Origin: Shewanella sp. UCD-KL12
Lineage (GTDB): Bacteria; Pseudomonadota; Gammaproteobacteria; Enterobacterales; Shewanellaceae
Reading direction: 5' to 3'
Assembly (NCBI RefSeq): GCF_001957125.1
Contig: NZ_MPHJ01000008.1
Coordinates: 222,667-257,721 of the forward strand
Length of the DNA: 35,055 bases
In this document: positions 34,248-35,055 of the stretch, in pieces
How the letters are laid out: every line of letters starts with the position of its first letter
How positions within the stretch are numbered: the first letter of the stretch is position 1
Made by a program: the position numbers and the translations under genes
The notes under the pieces: model-generated
Told to the model about the DNA's origin: nothing
Databases searched by the model: none
What the model saw: the letters and a program-made list of their open reading frames with translations, nothing else

Positions 34248-34580
34248 ATGAGTAATCAGGAAGACATTTGCGCCAAATTCAATGCGGATTATTCGCCGTG
34301 TAATGGTACTGATAAATTAGGCATTGCTCTTGAAACTATTGGCAAACTTCCTGTAAACGGTTTGAGGCAAGTTGCGGAAAATGGAACTTGTGGTTGGTAT
34401 ATTTGGTGCGGTGAAAAATGGACCGATGATCCAGACTTTTTCAAACCATTACACGTAAGTCATATTAATGATTACCTTCCTCAAATAGAACCTTATTTGG
34501 CATTGCCTCCAGGGCATAGGTTTCTAATTGCAGTCGGTTACGAGGATGTGTGGAAAGATTCGGAGTTAATCGGCATATAA
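34248..34580 (+). CDS. Cassette gene: Imm33-like small protein
   Basis: The 110-residue soluble protein starts MSNQEDICAKFNADYS. The segment CGWYIWCGEKWTDDPDFF, followed by PLHVSHINDYLPQ and LPPGHRFLIAVGYEDVW, resembles the Imm33/DUF2185-type proteins, some of which are predicted to neutralise toxins. That match is from memory and is not certain. The ATG at 34248 is chosen because TAAGGA lies 6 nt before it and the upstream in-frame GTG (34209) falls inside the attC-like site. The stop overlaps the next attC-like site. No toxin gene is next to it. Confidence 0.6.
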   Translation: MSNQEDICAKFNADYSPCNGTDKLGIALETIGKLPVNGLRQVAENGTCGWYIWCGEKWTDDPDFFKPLHVSHINDYLPQIEPYLALPPGHRFLIAVGYEDVWKDSELIGI

Positions 34581-34677
34581 CAAGCCAATACAGTCAGCGG
34601 CTGATAACAGCTTGCTCGGTTCCGCTTCGCTTCACATTTTAGCAAGCTATTATCAGCCGCTGACTGGGGCGTTGGTA
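34575..34677 (+). other. attC-like recombination site 3
   Basis: ATATAAC (34575-34581) and GCGTTGGTA (34669-34677) frame a long imperfect hairpin. CAGTCAGCGGCTGATAA-C-AGCTTGCT pairs with AGCAAGCT-A-TTATCAGCCGCTGACTG, a stem of about 25 bp with a mismatch. The loop is about 23 nt. It is the clearest of the three sites. Confidence 0.8.
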
Positions 34678-34747
34678 TGACTCCCCACGTCAAGCAGAAC
34701 ACCACTCTTTCGGCCTAAATATTTAAGCCTGCTTTTGCTCTTTTGAC

Positions 34748-35055
34748 TCAATTGGGAGAGTGCTCTGAAGGCACTAAGCCAACATAACTCATTAGTTTTC
34801 GCGGATGATCAAAGCGAGTTAGATCTCCTAACTCTGCAATGACACCCGCAGCAACCAGTAACCTCACACCACGTAATGCCTGTATTGCTTTGACTACCGG
34901 ATAGTAACGCCATATTTTCACATGGTGCTCTAGCTCATTGTCGAGCCGCTTCAGTCGAGCTATTCGCTCCGAAATGGTTTGTAAGTATTCTTGCAAGACA
35001 ATCTGTTGACTAGGGTGCGGTAATATCAGTTCAGTCAGCCACCGTAAGTGCTTTA
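34748..35055 (-). pseudogene. IS110-family transposase remnant, runs off the window
   Basis: The frame is open from the window edge (KHLRWLTELILPHP) to a stop at 34748. It includes the IS110/IS116-type C-terminal domain LQALRGV-type stretch (here IQALRGVRLLVAAGVIAELG) and FDHPRKLMSYVGLVPSEHS. The family continues after SEHS with a Gly/Lys-rich segment and about 60-80 more residues. Here it ends in PN and a stop, so the C-terminus is lost, probably by deletion or rearrangement. The element borders the third attC-like site, with about 70 bp of unassigned sequence between. Whether the N-terminal half is intact is not visible. Confidence 0.85.

Noticed and set aside
34677..34718. 13-codon frame right after the third attC-like site
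   Set aside because: It is too short to call a gene. It may be the start of a cassette gene broken by the IS110 element, but nothing visible tests this.
33014..34747. Search for an integron integrase or a Pc promoter
   Set aside because: No tyrosine-recombinase frame is present on either strand in this part, and no promoter with good -35/-10 boxes faces the cassettes.

Overview
The window reads as a chromosomal segment of a marine gammaproteobacterium, most likely Shewanella. This rests on gene order (psrA-fadE, then pykA and hexR opposite zwf-pgl-edd-eda, as I remember it from S. oneidensis) and on protein-level resemblance. No species call is possible from the sequence alone.

Region 1 (1-11025) is conserved central metabolism. 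It starts with the beginning of an outgoing lipoprotein gene. Next is a PsrA-type TetR regulator directly upstream of the acyl-CoA dehydrogenase gene fadE, with a PsrA-like operator in the promoter. Then come pykA and hexR on the minus strand and the Entner-Doudoroff operon zwf-pgl-edd-eda on the plus strand. HexR-like operators lie ahead of pykA, hexR and zwf, and clear terminators close the units.

Region 2 (11026-17200) holds three independent units. One is a His-rich cation diffusion facilitator followed by a MarR regulator, with three TTGA-type inverted repeats upstream. The second is a diguanylate cyclase with a perfect 18-bp palindrome upstream. The third is the protein acetyltransferase Pat/PatZ.

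Region 3 (17430-33013) is the most interesting part. A sigma-54 activator (YgeV) is divergent from ygeW-ygeX-ygeY-hyuA-yqeA, the same set and order as in the E. coli yge/yqe cluster that has been linked to anaerobic purine/urate breakdown. A sigma-54 promoter and TGATA/TATCA inverted repeats lie between ygeV and ygeW. The operon is extended by a GltD-like flavoprotein with an added C-terminal ferredoxin domain, a full-length pyruvate:ferredoxin oxidoreductase, and a protein made of three fused RidA domains. Together they suggest an energy-yielding route. A cyclic ureide is opened (HyuA), trimmed (YgeY) and decarbamoylated to carbamoyl phosphate (YgeW), which yields ATP (YqeA). 2,3-diaminopropionate then becomes pyruvate plus ammonia (YgeX), and pyruvate becomes acetyl-CoA (PFOR), with electrons passing to NAD(P) through the GltD-like partner. 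RidA would clear the 2-aminoacrylate released by YgeX. The ygfK, ssnA and xdhD genes of the E. coli cluster are not in this window, so the entry substrate is open.

Region 4 (33014-35055) is accessory DNA: two or three promoterless gene cassettes bounded by attC-like sites with no integrase in view (a CALIN-type cluster), followed by a decayed IS110-family transposase that runs off the window end.
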